Notes: generated by a model not told the origin, from the letters alone. 64,000 nucleotides of DNA from Alkalihalobacillus bogoriensis ATCC BAA-922 (GCF_000621445.1 NZ_KK211279.1:326537-390536), one strand, 5' to 3'; positions 1 to 8,951 are shown, numbered from the stretch's first letter. Numbers and translations: made by a program.

Positions 1-152
1 ACTGTCATACCAATCGAGGATTGAAATATTCGATGAAAATGATACTTTGAAAAATGTGATTGTGATGCAATATTTTCCAAGGTTAATGGCTTATCTAAGT
101 TCTCTTCCACATACAAAATCACTTTTTTAATTGTACTTTCATGGGTAATCAG
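1..152 (-). CDS. AraC-family regulator, N-terminal part (runs off the window)
   Basis: The minus strand reads an uninterrupted N-terminal segment containing LTLENIASQSHFSKYHFHRI, the first helix-turn-helix of an AraC/XylS DNA-binding domain placed at the protein N-terminus, as in AraC regulators with a C-terminal GyrI-like effector domain. The rest lies beyond position 1. A strong Shine-Dalgarno (AAAGGAGG, complement of 161-168) precedes the frame, but no ATG follows it in frame. CTG at 152-150 has ideal spacing of 8 nt; an in-frame GTG at 161-159 overlaps the Shine-Dalgarno itself. The CTG start is therefore a best guess. The family is clear from the sequence; the target genes cannot be seen. 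Confidence 0.7.
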   Translation of the reverse strand, partial: MITHESTIKKVILYVEENLDKPLTLENIASQSHFSKYHFHRIFQSSIGMT

Positions 153-361
153 CGAAGTCACCTCCTTTTAATAGTAGGATATCAATGTTCATCATTCGTT
201 TTTTGATATTTCTTGCGAAGTAATCTTTAAAGTACTATCTAGATTGTTAATGAAGAGTACAGTTATTTCCATAGGAATTTTGGGATTAAATGTTAAAATA
301 AGTGTAATGAATCTTTTATTTAATGAGCAAGTAACTTTCTTGTAAAAATGGGGGCAGATTA

Positions 362-798
362 ATGCTTAAGAATCAAATTTTTCATGTTTTGATTTTCGTC
401 TTAATGTCTTTACTAATATTAACAAGTTGTTCAGGAATGGCTGATTACAATGTTGACCTGCCAGGAGAATACTCCGTTGTGAGAACTTCAGCTCACCAAG
501 TAACGATAGCACCTAAAATTGATGATTCACATTGGGGGAGTGACACATTCCAACAAAAGTAACCGAACTAGCTTGGGATGATAACTATATTCTTGCAAAG
601 CAACTTGGCTTAAAAGAAGACCCAAATAGTAGCAGTGGTTATGAAATACTTAATAATAACGATGTGAATTTTTGGATACTAGAATTTAAATCCGAAAAGG
701 TATATGGACCTTTTGATGAAGATAATTTTGTAAAAAAAAGAGATGAGTTAGGCATATCTACGAGTCTAAAATTAAGGAAAATTGAGGACATTAAATAG
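362..798 (+). pseudogene. Frameshifted small lipoprotein (DUF3997-like)
   Basis: The ATG at 362 opens a lipoprotein signal peptide with lipobox-like LLILTSCSG, then continues as a small secreted domain, but the frame stops at 560-562. A shifted frame resumes at about 547 (IPTKVTELAWDDNYILAKQL) and runs to the TAG at 796-798. Joined, the two parts make a protein of about 145 residues resembling the DUF3997 lipoproteins of Bacillus. The simplest explanation is a one- or two-base indel near 545-550. It may be a real pseudogene or a sequencing error. The family function is unknown. Confidence 0.65.
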
Positions 799-909
799 TT
801 CAATGATGGAGAAAATAGGGAGAAAACTAATCTATAATCAAGAATGAGATAGATAATAGAAATTCTTTGGTGATAGAATATTTTTATTATAGTCTTAGTG
901 GAGGAACCT

Positions 910-1719
910 ATGGATAATAAGAGGTATTTCTCAATTGGAGAAGTTTCCAAATTTAAAAATGTTACGATAAAAGCTTTACGATATTATCATAATATAGGTC
1001 TGTTAGTACCTGCCTATATTAATCCAGATAACGGTTATCGTTATTACACAATTGAGCAATTCATCTACCTGGATATTATAAAAGTCTGTAAACAAAGTAA
1101 TGTAAGTATTAAAGAAATTAAAGACTTATTTGCAAAAGCTGATACTAATTACCTTAAATTGTACTTAGAACAAAAAAATGAAGAAATTCATAAGAAAATA
1201 AAAGAGTTAGAACAACTGACTAAACGAATAAAAACATTAAAGAACGCTATACAAACAACAGAAGATGAACTCAAGCAGACTGGATTTACTTTTCGAACAT
1301 TAGATGAAAGGTACTTTTTTCGTTCACCTGCAATAGGTGGAGAACTTAATGAGATAATGGCATTCGAGAAATTAGATGAAAAATTAGGGGAGGATGTAAG
1401 TCAAACCTTTCAGTACGGATTGATATATTCCCATCAAACCAATCAATGGCAGGTTAGTGACGTATTTCGTGTAATCACTTCAAACGCTTATTCATTATTT
1501 AAAGAAAACACTAATGTATTTGTACTCCAAAAGGGAGAATATGTAACGATTAATTGTACGAGAGATACTGAATTAGAGACTTTTCAATTAATTCTAGAGT
1601 ACCTGGAGAAAAACCAATTAACGTGTGATAAAATTTATCTGTTTTATTTAGTTACTGAAATATTTAATCAAGATAATCACTTTTCCCAATACCAATTTCG
1701 ACTAAAGCCCACCCCATAA
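910..1719 (+). CDS. MerR-family transcriptional regulator with effector-binding domain (BmrR-like)
   Basis: The N-terminus (FSIGEVSKFKNVTIKALRYY) is the MerR winged helix-turn-helix, followed by the typical NPDNGYRYY wing, a long dimerisation coiled coil around residues 75-115, and a C-terminal domain of about 150 residues of the BmrR/GyrI-like ligand-binding type. I chose ATG 910 because GTGGAGG at 898-904 is its ribosome binding site; an upstream in-frame GTG at 898 lies inside that site. BmrR-like proteins usually sense lipophilic cations or drugs and activate a neighbouring efflux pump, but no pump lies next to it here. It converges on the acetyltransferase gene. Confidence 0.85.
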   Translation: MDNKRYFSIGEVSKFKNVTIKALRYYHNIGLLVPAYINPDNGYRYYTIEQFIYLDIIKVCKQSNVSIKEIKDLFAKADTNYLKLYLEQKNEEIHKKIKELEQLTKRIKTLKNAIQTTEDELKQTGFTFRTLDERYFFRSPAIGGELNEIMAFEKLDEKLGEDVSQTFQYGLIYSHQTNQWQVSDVFRVITSNAYSLFKENTNVFVLQKGEYVTINCTRDTELETFQLILEYLEKNQLTCDKIYLFYLVTEIFNQDNHFSQYQFRLKPTP

Positions 1720-1732
1720 TATGAGGTGGGCT
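1706..1732. terminator. Hairpin between convergent MerR and GNAT genes
   Basis: AGCCCACC at 1706-1713 pairs with GGTGGGCT at 1725-1732. The hairpin overlaps the end of the MerR gene and sits between convergent stop codons. There is only a short T-tract on the minus side and none on the plus side, so termination strength is uncertain. Confidence 0.5.
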
Positions 1733-1741
1733 AGCTCTAGC

Positions 1742-2371
1742 CTAAAGTTTATATTCATAAATAAAGTTTTTATTTTCAAACTTTCCATTAGGAAGTTCGA
1801 ATACAGTTACTTCTTCATTAAAGCGAGTAAAGCCATTATAATCGTAAAAGCCATAATTACTTATTGTGTCTGTATAAACGTAAATTTTCTTCGCTTCTGT
1901 ATCAGTAAAGTAGGAAATGAGTTCATCCAATAACTTCTTTCCTATCTTTTTTCCTCTAGCCTTTTCAGAAACAGCAAAGAATTCTAAACATCCCTGAAAT
2001 TCATCTTCTTTCCCACTAATTAACTCGCTATAGGCCTCATTTGTCTTGGACATTAAATCAATAAATAGGTTTCGTTCTACATCATTTAGATTCAAAAGCT
2101 GTAACAATTCATTTGAATAATCTTCTTGTAACAATCGGTACGTTGGTATTTCACCAACTCTCGAACCAAAAATGACACCAATCACTTCTCCGTCTAATGT
2201 TGCTACCCTCCCAAATGTACTTTTGTTTAATATAGGACTCATGAACATCATTGTAATCGCTGCATTTAGTGTGTTCTTATCCTCTATAAAGCCCTTTGCA
2301 AATGTATCTGCCGTAATGGCTTTAATCGGTTCTAGATCCTCTTTTCTAATGTCTCTAATTTCTACGTTCAT
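1742..2371 (-). CDS. GNAT-family N-acetyltransferase
   Basis: The 209-residue protein starts with VEIRDIRKEDLEPIKAITAD, a typical GNAT first strand and helix. Its acetyl-CoA site is visible as LEFFAVSEKARGKKIGKKLL (motif A, RGKKIG being the Q/RxxGxG/A-type loop). A C-terminal YTDTISNYGFYDYNGFTRF matches motif B. The start has a good Shine-Dalgarno (AAAGGAGG). GNAT enzymes transfer an acetyl group from acetyl-CoA to an amine; the substrate cannot be inferred. It stands alone and converges on the MerR gene. Confidence 0.85.
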   Translation of the reverse strand: MNVEIRDIRKEDLEPIKAITADTFAKGFIEDKNTLNAAITMMFMSPILNKSTFGRVATLDGEVIGVIFGSRVGEIPTYRLLQEDYSNELLQLLNLNDVERNLFIDLMSKTNEAYSELISGKEDEFQGCLEFFAVSEKARGKKIGKKLLDELISYFTDTEAKKIYVYTDTISNYGFYDYNGFTRFNEEVTVFELPNGKFENKNFIYEYKL

Positions 2372-2489
2372 GTTGACTGCCTCCTTTAAATTGGTGTTGC
2401 TTACAATTCGAGTGTAAAGTATCCCCTATAGAGGAGAGTCAACTGTTTTTGAAATAACTTTTATCCATCCATAATTTAATACAAAACTA

Positions 2490-2522
2490 AAAGAGAAGTT
2501 ACGTTTTGGGTAACTTCTCTTT
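2490..2522 (-). terminator. Rho-independent terminator of the three-component/xylF operon
   Basis: AAAGAGAAGTTAC pairs perfectly with GTAACTTCTCTTT across a short loop. On the minus strand the stem is followed by a T-rich stretch. It lies about 130 bp after the stop of the XylF-like gene and closes that operon, showing that no xylG/xylH-like genes follow. Confidence 0.8.
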
Positions 2523-2651
2523 GCTGCAAACTATTTTTATGTTTTTCTATGAAATGATGCTATAAATGTGTGCTTTTTCTAGACAGTATTTATCAACTGA
2601 ATTCTATACTACCTACTTGTTTTCTTACAATTTGTCCAAAGTATAAAAACT

Positions 2652-3728
2652 CTACTCACCGAAAGAACGATACACTTCTTCTTTCTTATGAAACCCATCC
2701 GCAATAATCGTCTCATCTATATTTGCTCGGTCAACAGCAATCGGTGATAGCAGAAACGAAGGGACATCGACGAGTTCATTGTTTACTTTTTGCTCTTTTG
2801 ACACATCTTCTCCCCTCGCTAGCATTACAGCTAACTCAGCTGCTTTTTGTGATAGTTCGTTAATCGGTTTATACACCGTCATGGTTTGGGCACCTTCAAC
2901 AATTCTTTGAACGGCTGCTATATCTGCATCTTGACCAGCTACAGGAATTTTGCCTGCAAGTCCTCGCTCCTGGAGAACTTCAATGACGGCACCCGCTGTT
3001 GCATCATTCGTCGCAATAATCGCATCGATTTCGTTATTATTTGCTTGTAATGCCAGTTCGATATTAGCTTTCGCATTTTCAGGGAGCCATTCTTTTGTCC
3101 ACTGGTCAAAGACGATTGTAATATCACCATTGTTTATATACGGCTGGAGAACATTGAACACTCCTTTTTTAATTAAATGAGCATTATAATCGGTTTCCGC
3201 GCCTCCGATATAAACATATTTTCCTTTAGGAACTAAATTCGTTATGGCCTCCGCTTGCAATTCACCGATTTTTTCATTGTCATAGGACACATACAAATCT
3301 ACATCCGCATTTTTTACTAACCGGTCATAGGAAAGAACTTTTATCCCAGCAGCATGGGCTTTATTGACGATAGCAGCGGTCGATTCTGCATTGTGCGGAA
3401 CGATAACAAGCAAGTCAATGCCACTGCTTATCATTTTTTCTGCCTGCCAAATTTGCAACACATCATTGCCATGAGCTACCGTAATTTCCACTTCTGCCCC
3501 AAGATTTTCGACTGCCTCTTTAAAGAGCTTTTTGTCCTTTACCCAACGCTCTTCCACCAATGTATCCATCGAAAATCCAATTTTAATTTTATCCTGTGAT
3601 ACTTCTTCCTTCGGTGTGTATACCGGTGTTTCCGTCATCACTTTTTCATTCCGGTCACAGGCGAAAAGCAATAAAGTGATGCCGAGCAAAAATAAAGCGA
3701 TTTTTACTTGATTGAACGGTTGTTTCAT
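2652..3728 (-). CDS. Sugar ABC transporter substrate-binding lipoprotein, XylF-like
   Basis: This 358-residue protein has a lipoprotein signal (LLLFACDRN), then a type-1 periplasmic binding domain. KIKIGFSMDTLVEERWVKD, VPHNAESTAAIV, VLSYDRLV and IIATNDATAGAVIEVL are hallmarks of the D-xylose-binding XylF family. XylF delivers xylose to the ATPase XylG and permease XylH, but neither is encoded here; the gene is the last of a four-gene operon closed by a terminator. It follows the response regulator by about 24 bp. Family assignment is good; xylose as ligand is inferred from homology. Confidence 0.8.
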   Translation of the reverse strand: MKQPFNQVKIALFLLGITLLLFACDRNEKVMTETPVYTPKEEVSQDKIKIGFSMDTLVEERWVKDKKLFKEAVENLGAEVEITVAHGNDVLQIWQAEKMISSGIDLLVIVPHNAESTAAIVNKAHAAGIKVLSYDRLVKNADVDLYVSYDNEKIGELQAEAITNLVPKGKYVYIGGAETDYNAHLIKKGVFNVLQPYINNGDITIVFDQWTKEWLPENAKANIELALQANNNEIDAIIATNDATAGAVIEVLQERGLAGKIPVAGQDADIAAVQRIVEGAQTMTVYKPINELSQKAAELAVMLARGEDVSKEQKVNNELVDVPSFLLSPIAVDRANIDETIIADGFHKKEEVYRSFGE

Positions 3729-3752
3729 AATTGTAGCTTCCTTTCAAGTGAC

Positions 3753-5273
3753 CTATTTGGCATGAAGCTGTTTTCGATATTCTGTCGGTGAAAGCTGACA
3801 CATCTTTTTAAACACCTTACTAAAATAATTTGGGTCATGGTAACCGACCTCAAACGTAATTTCTTTCAAGCTTTTATCCGGATCCCTCATTAATTTCTTT
3901 GCTTTCTCAATCCGACATTCCGTTAAAAAATGAATATAATTAATGCCAAGTTGTTCTTTAAACATTTTGCTAATATAAATAGGGCTTAATCCTACTTCTT
4001 TACTAATCGTTTCAAGAGATATATCTTCGTCCGCATGTTTTAGCACATATTGCTTTATTCGCTGAATTGTGTCTCCTTCTAAAGTCGAAGCATGAGCTTT
4101 ATACGCCTGTTCCATTCGTTCTACTATCGTATTCATTTCTACTCGTAATTGTCTGAAATCCGTTGCTGTTAACGTATAAAGATAGGAATCTAACTCGACA
4201 CCCATTTCATGTAAGATTTGAGAGATAACCCAGACAAATTCCGATAAGCGTTGTTGTGTTTGGAGAAAGCGGCTTCCCTCTTTTTCTGCTCCGCTTAAAA
4301 AGTCTGACAGCTCAGAATGAAGGGCTTCCCACTCTCCATTTCGAACGAGCTTGAATACTTGTTCTTCTCGTTCTTTCAATTTCTTTCCATCAAGGCTAGG
4401 AAGTTGTCCTTGAACTTCAAAATAATAACAATGTCTTTGAGGAAGCATTGTATCTTTCGTCGCCATTAACGATTCCTGATAAGACTGTCTAATTTGATCT
4501 AATGAACGATATACATTCCCAATCCCAATGAACCATCCTGAATTCAATGATGGCGCTAATGATAAAATTTGCTTCACTAATAAACTAGCTTGACTTTGAA
4601 ACTTTTGCTCCTGCTTCCGGAACACAATAATCGGAATTTGTCGCCCAGATAAAGGACCTATCAGCATATCTCCTGTTTGCCTTACTTTTTCTCGAATCGC
4701 AGAATAATCGACCACTGCTCCTTGTGGTAACAATAAGGTCATGACAAAAGATTCTTGAGTCATCTTTAAATCTAATAAATGAACGAGCTGATCGATATGA
4801 ACTTCATGGACATGATCAAATAATAACTGGGTAACAATATCTGCTTCAAATAAGGACATTAACTTATCTTCATTTGATTTCTTTTCTGACATCTCCATCT
4901 TTTCTTCCTCAACGAGCTTTAACACTTTCCCAACGGTTTCCACGATGTTCTTTATTTTACTTGGCTTAACGATGTAATCGACAACGCCTAATTTCATGGC
5001 TGAATGGGCGTAATCAAAAGTCGCATATGCCGTTACCATAATAAATTTAATATGTGGATGATTTTTGTTCATCTTTTCAATGGCTTCAAACCCATCCATT
5101 CCTGGCATTTGTATATCCATTAACACGACATCTGGTAGAAACGCTTCTGCCATTTCCAAAGCTACTCTTCCGTTAGGGGCTTGCTTCACTTCAAGTCCAG
5201 AAAATTTCGTGACTAATATTTGTTGCATCGTCTCTCGTTCAATTTGTTCATCATCAACGATTAAAACTTTCAT
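3753..5273 (-). CDS. YesN-type response regulator (REC plus AraC-type HTH)
   Basis: Starting at MKVLIVDDEQIERETMQQ, the protein has a receiver domain with the acidic pocket DDE near residues 7-9 and the phosphoacceptor in LPDVVLMDIQMPG near residue 54. A linker region of about 250 residues follows, then two AraC-type helix-turn-helix units at the C-terminus (ISLETISKEVGLSPIYISKM and LKEITFEVGYHDPNYFSKVF). I start it at 5273 because a GGAGG site precedes this methionine; the longer frame would overlap the kinase gene further. It overlaps the kinase gene by 20 bp. YesN-type regulators activate sugar transport and degradation genes when phosphorylated by the partner LytS-type kinase. Confidence 0.9.
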   Translation of the reverse strand: MKVLIVDDEQIERETMQQILVTKFSGLEVKQAPNGRVALEMAEAFLPDVVLMDIQMPGMDGFEAIEKMNKNHPHIKFIMVTAYATFDYAHSAMKLGVVDYIVKPSKIKNIVETVGKVLKLVEEEKMEMSEKKSNEDKLMSLFEADIVTQLLFDHVHEVHIDQLVHLLDLKMTQESFVMTLLLPQGAVVDYSAIREKVRQTGDMLIGPLSGRQIPIIVFRKQEQKFQSQASLLVKQILSLAPSLNSGWFIGIGNVYRSLDQIRQSYQESLMATKDTMLPQRHCYYFEVQGQLPSLDGKKLKEREEQVFKLVRNGEWEALHSELSDFLSGAEKEGSRFLQTQQRLSEFVWVISQILHEMGVELDSYLYTLTATDFRQLRVEMNTIVERMEQAYKAHASTLEGDTIQRIKQYVLKHADEDISLETISKEVGLSPIYISKMFKEQLGINYIHFLTECRIEKAKKLMRDPDKSLKEITFEVGYHDPNYFSKVFKKMCQLSPTEYRKQLHAK

Positions 5274-6717
5274 CAGTTCGGTTACCTCCTCTCTCTTTAA
5301 ACAAGAAAATGGTGACTTTTGTTCCACCTTCACTCTTGCTTTCAATGTTCATGACATCATGATACCCATTAAAGAGCCGCAATCGTTTCACGACATTACT
5401 TAAGCCAATTCCCGATGAATGGCCTTTTTGAGAATCACGACGCTCCTCCATAATTTGTGTCATTATTTCGTCTGACATCCCTGGTCCATCGTCCTCCACT
5501 TCGACAATAACCTTGTCTCCCCCATCTTTCACACGGAACCAAATTTGTCCGCCTTGTTCAAAAGGCTCAACCGCATATATAACCGCATTTTCTACGATAG
5601 GCTGGATCGTTAACCCAGGTATTTCTGCTTGCAAACAACTTTTATCAATATCTGTATGAAAGGTCAGTCGGTCTGTAAATCTCGCATTTTGAATTTCAAT
5701 ATAAGCTTGTAACACATTGACTTCATCAAAGAGCGTAATCGTCTTGTCGAGGTGTTTTAAATTATAGCGTAATAAATCCGCAACACTCGTAATCAAATCA
5801 CTTGTTTCTTCAGCACCCTCCATATACGCCTTCTTGGACAACGTATTTAACGTATTAAATAAAAAATGAGGGTTAATTTGACTTTGCAATTGTTGCAGCT
5901 GACTTTCTTTTAACAGTAATTTATTTTGTTGCAGCTCTTTCTCAAGCTTTGCTTTTTCGCGGATTTCCGAAATGAGATTATTTATATTTACTCTCATCTG
6001 TTCAAACATTTGTCCTAAAAAAGCAATCTCATCTCTAGAGTCGACCTCGATTTTTACGTCAAATCTCCCCTTTGATAATTCACTTGCTGCTTCGGTCAAT
6101 TTTTTTACAGGTTTCGTTATTCTAATAGAAAACCAATACGTGAATAGCAATAACAAAAAGATAATTAACGAAAGAACCCAAAAACCTAATTTACTTACAC
6201 CTTCTGCTTGTGTGATGATTCCTCGGTAATATGGATCAAAAGTTTTTAACTCTATATCAATTAACGTTAATGTCATCTCTGAAATATAATTCGAAATAAA
6301 CGTTGCTTCTTTCATGATGGCCATCGAATTTTCTGAGTTTAACTCTTCATGTAAGCGAACTGAACGATCTGTCGTTTCGATAAGACTATCAATTAAATGA
6401 ATATAGTTCGTTAACGCTAGTTCATTCGAGACATTTTTAAGATCCAAGACCTGCTCTTTTAATAACTCAATCTCCATCTTACTAGTCGTAATATGGTCTA
6501 AATTTTCACTTGTAGGAGCAACTAAATAATTATTTAATTCTGTTACAATCGTTTGACTTGCACCCGTTAATTCATTCAAAATAATATATCGCTCAAGAAC
6601 AAAATTATATTGCTCTTGCATTTTTTGATTATAGGACGTTAATGAAACCCAAATGACAGTCATAATTAGTAGGACAACGAGAGCAAGCACCCAAATTTTC
6701 TTTTGTAATTTATTCAT
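5254..6717 (-). CDS. LytS-type sensor histidine kinase
   Basis: The protein begins MNKLQKKIWVLALVVLLIM (first membrane segment), has an extracytoplasmic helical region of about 150 residues, a second membrane segment (VLSLIIFLLLLFTYWFSI), a HAMP domain (ITKPVKKLTEAASELSKG), the His_kinase motif with the phosphorylated His in INPHFLFNTLNTL, and an HATPase domain (EDDGPGM and SGIGLSNVVKRL). ATG 6717 is chosen because it overlaps the stop of the upstream gene (ATGA), a translational coupling. It probably receives its signal from the binding protein encoded upstream, as shown for XylFII-LytS pairs in clostridia. Confidence 0.9.
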   Translation of the reverse strand: MNKLQKKIWVLALVVLLIMTVIWVSLTSYNQKMQEQYNFVLERYIILNELTGASQTIVTELNNYLVAPTSENLDHITTSKMEIELLKEQVLDLKNVSNELALTNYIHLIDSLIETTDRSVRLHEELNSENSMAIMKEATFISNYISEMTLTLIDIELKTFDPYYRGIITQAEGVSKLGFWVLSLIIFLLLLFTYWFSIRITKPVKKLTEAASELSKGRFDVKIEVDSRDEIAFLGQMFEQMRVNINNLISEIREKAKLEKELQQNKLLLKESQLQQLQSQINPHFLFNTLNTLSKKAYMEGAEETSDLITSVADLLRYNLKHLDKTITLFDEVNVLQAYIEIQNARFTDRLTFHTDIDKSCLQAEIPGLTIQPIVENAVIYAVEPFEQGGQIWFRVKDGGDKVIVEVEDDGPGMSDEIMTQIMEERRDSQKGHSSGIGLSNVVKRLRLFNGYHDVMNIESKSEGGTKVTIFLFKERGGNRTDESFNR

Positions 6718-7691
6718 GGCGCATCCATTGCCTTCACGAGTCGAATATCTGTATGATAGCCTTGTAATTCCAGTGGCACGGCCCCATCCCTCAACCATTC
6801 CATCATCAAGCTAACACTAATGACGCCCATACTTCTTGGAGATTGTTCTACGACCGCATCTAACTTTCCTTGCTCCAACAGTAAACTAGACGCGCTATCC
6901 TCATCAAAAGAATAAACATGATAATACTCTAGCTTTGTCCTTCTCTCAATCTCCTCCACAATATGCGAAGCAAACGGGGCATGAACGGCGATGAAAGCAT
7001 CAACATTAGGATATTTATTTAATAAATCCTTTGCTGCGTCTACCCCAGCTTCTCTAGATTCACTAGCTTTGGCTTCAATCATTTCAATAGAAGAATACTG
7101 GCCTAGTACATCTTGTATTCCTAACAGGCGTTGCTTCTGATAATACTGTTCATTACTATCTAGCATCAAAATAACTTGACCGGTTTCCCCCATATCTTGA
7201 ACGAGTTGGTTTGCGATTAATTTTCCTGCTAAAAAGTGGTCTGAACCAACAAACGTTTTCCGAAGACTTTCTTCCATTGGAACATCATTGGCCACGGTAA
7301 TAATAGGAATGCCATGAGACGCGGCTTTCACCTTCGTTAACTCTTTAAACTCAGGTGTATCTAAGCCTTGGACAATAATCCCATCCACTTTTGCATAAAT
7401 CGCAATGTCAATTTGTCTTAGGAAATCCTCTTGATTCCCAGCGTAACTCCCCCACACCTCTAAACTCGCTCCATCATTTTGAGCTTGCTCTTTCGCACCT
7501 TCACTCACCTTTTCCCAAAAAGGCGTATCGAGCTCTCTCGTAATCAACACAATCCGATTATCAATCGATTGCTCGGCTGTCGTTTCGGGCAACTTCGAAT
7601 CCGAAAAAAACACACTAACGGCGGAGTTAATCGTAAAATAAAATAAAAACCCTGATATGATAACGATTACAAATGTAAGAATCTTCCCCAT
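6714..7691 (-). CDS. Membrane-anchored sugar-sensing binding protein (XylFII-like)
   Basis: The 325-residue protein has an uncleaved-looking N-terminal hydrophobic segment (LTFVIVIISGFLFYFTI) and then a type-1 periplasmic-binding fold: IVLITRELDTPFWEKVSEG, VDGIIVQGLDTPEF, PIITVANDVP, AFIAVHAPFASHIV. It is the first gene of an operon with a LytS kinase and YesN regulator. Known XylFII proteins of this layout bind D-xylose outside the cell and switch on the LytS partner, so a sensing rather than a transport role is inferred. The start has an AAAGGGGT ribosome site. The true ligand is not visible in sequence. Confidence 0.8.
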   Translation of the reverse strand: MGKILTFVIVIISGFLFYFTINSAVSVFFSDSKLPETTAEQSIDNRIVLITRELDTPFWEKVSEGAKEQAQNDGASLEVWGSYAGNQEDFLRQIDIAIYAKVDGIIVQGLDTPEFKELTKVKAASHGIPIITVANDVPMEESLRKTFVGSDHFLAGKLIANQLVQDMGETGQVILMLDSNEQYYQKQRLLGIQDVLGQYSSIEMIEAKASESREAGVDAAKDLLNKYPNVDAFIAVHAPFASHIVEEIERRTKLEYYHVYSFDEDSASSLLLEQGKLDAVVEQSPRSMGVISVSLMMEWLRDGAVPLELQGYHTDIRLVKAMDAP

Positions 7692-7777
7692 GCATGACGT
7701 ACCCCTTTGCTAAAATGAACTATCATTTAAAACTTTTAGACTAGGAATCTAAAACTAATTTTTCATAATTTTATTCA

Positions 7778-7806
7778 TTATACATGATCCAGATGAATGA
7801 TGTAAT
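7778..7806 (-). promoter_or_regulatory. Candidate sigma-A promoter of the three-component operon
   Basis: On the minus strand a TATAAT (complement of 7778-7783) is preceded after 17 bp by ATTACA (complement of 7801-7806, four of six matches to TTGACA). Downstream, an inverted repeat TTTTAGA/TCTAAAA (7734-7754) lies between promoter and start codon and could be an operator or leader hairpin. No cre box was recognised. Confidence 0.4.
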
Positions 7807-7836
7807 AACTAGTAACTCCCATTCTAGTAAACGACA

Positions 7837-8021
7837 TAAAGAAAAACGCGGGATCGTCTTTTCGTTTCACGCGAAGTGCGGAGCCCTGCCCGCTTTTGAC
7901 AGTGAACCCCAAGTGCTCTTCTTGCGGTGAAACGCGCAGGTGCGCAGCCTTCGCTCTTCTAGAATAAACTTTCAAAGCTTCGCTGCTAGACCAAAATTTT
8001 TATGCTTTCTTATCTTTTAAA
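7837..8021. repeat. Dispersed repeat family A, copy 1 (about 185 bp)
   Basis: This intergenic element recurs at 14441-14622 and 28025-28200 with high identity. Shared landmarks are GCGAAGTGCGGAGCCCTGC, AGTGAACCCCAAGTG, GCAGGTGCGCAGCCTTCGC and CTTTCAAAGCTTC. The first and third landmarks are imperfect reverse complements, so the element can fold. Short open frames through it are not protein-like. It lies 110 bp from palindrome family B copy 1. Confidence 0.85.
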
Positions 8022-8131
8022 AAAAGAAGCTACCGCCGCTCCTAGTTGAGACGGAGTAGCGCTGGTTTGGAGAGTTTAGTATTCATTTGGTAGAGGCATT
8101 GGCCGCATTCAGAGGAGAACGCATAGCCTTA

Positions 8132-8313
8132 GCGGACATACGTTCCGCTATTTCAATAAAAACATGCCTTTTTCAATTCTTATCGGACATCTGTTCCGTT
8201 ATTTGCCCTAAAATAGCACCGTTCCCCCTCATTTTGGCGATATAACGGAACTGGTGTCCGATAGCTTTCCAGGAAACGTTACTTTTTTGCAAAATAAGGG
8301 AACGTATGTCCGT
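8132..8313. repeat. Nested palindrome family B, copy 1 (182 bp, divergent)
   Basis: The outer arms GCGGACATACGTTCCGCTAT and ...GGGAACGTATGTCCG are inverted, and the inner arms ATCGGACATCTGTTCCGTTAT (8182-8202) and ATAACGGAACTGGTGTCCGAT (8242-8262) are inverted again. It keeps the two-direct plus two-inverted module layout and length of the family but uses a different core sequence (TTCCGTTATTTG). The stretch 8314-8657 holds nothing else I can support. Confidence 0.75.
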
Positions 8314-8657
8314 TAGAAATCGCGGTACCCTCCCCCGCTCCTATCAGCAGCCTCTCGTAAAACGAAAATCCTGTATGTTAACCTGAAATGAACACTTTGC
8401 TCTCCCTTCTGTGACCGCTTGAAAGGGTTGACACAGTTTTTGCTTTCCTGTTTATACTTCCATTTTTTAGGAAGCGTGTATGATGGTCTTAACGATAATG
8501 CAACCACTGTTTGTCTTTGCATTATCGATGCTTAGAAGATGTGTATAGACATTAATAATAATACATTGTGCACTAACGGAGCAGGTTAATTGAAAATTTT
8601 ATATTAGTCTAAACATTTATACAGGTAGCAAAATCCTATATTTTTTTTGAAAGTTAT

Positions 8658-8716
8658 GGAAAGTTAACTTTACATTTAGTTCAATCAGTAATAAAATAAT
8701 GGAAAGTTAACTTTCC
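8658..8716 (+). promoter_or_regulatory. Twin palindromic operators upstream of the XRE regulator
   Basis: GGAAAGTTAACTTTAC (8658-8673) and GGAAAGTTAACTTTCC (8701-8716) share the palindrome AAAGTTAACTTT, with starts 43 bp apart (about four helical turns). The second sits just before the ribosome binding site of the XRE gene. They are probably the binding sites of that regulator, giving autoregulation; this is inference from position and symmetry. Confidence 0.6.
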
Positions 8717-8738
8717 TTAAAAAGAAGGGAGTCAATGT

Positions 8739-8951
8739 ATGAAGAATAGATTAGAGGAGATAAGAAAGAAACGAGGAGTTAGGCAACAAGAACTCGCTGA
8801 CGCATTAGAGGTTACAAGACAGACTATAGGTTCTCTTGAAAATGGCAGGTATAATCCATCCATTACTTTAGCTTTTAAGATTGCACGTTATTTTGGAATG
8901 AGTATTGAAGAAATCTTTATTTATGAGGAGGATTTAGATAATGAAAAATAA
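8739..8951 (+). CDS. Small XRE-family (Cro/C1-type) transcriptional regulator
   Basis: The 70-residue protein is a single helix-turn-helix domain: LEEIRKKRGVRQQELADAL followed by the recognition helix VTRQTIGSLENGRYNPS and an IEEIFIYEE tail. An AAGAAGGGAG ribosome site precedes the ATG. It overlaps the downstream membrane-protein gene by 11 bp, so the two are translated together. A paralogous pair lies at 57639-58212. Proteins of this type usually repress their own operon; the twin palindromes upstream fit that. Confidence 0.9.
   Translation: MKNRLEEIRKKRGVRQQELADALEVTRQTIGSLENGRYNPSITLAFKIARYFGMSIEEIFIYEEDLDNEK

Noticed and set aside
7778..7975. Open frame inside repeat family A copy 1 (and similar frames at 14541-14786 and 27994-28278)
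   Set aside because: Reading frames differ between copies and contain no protein-like composition; they are by-products of the repeat.
8313..8522. 69-codon minus-strand frame beside palindrome copy 1
   Set aside because: No ribosome site, no family, and its end lies in the repeat.
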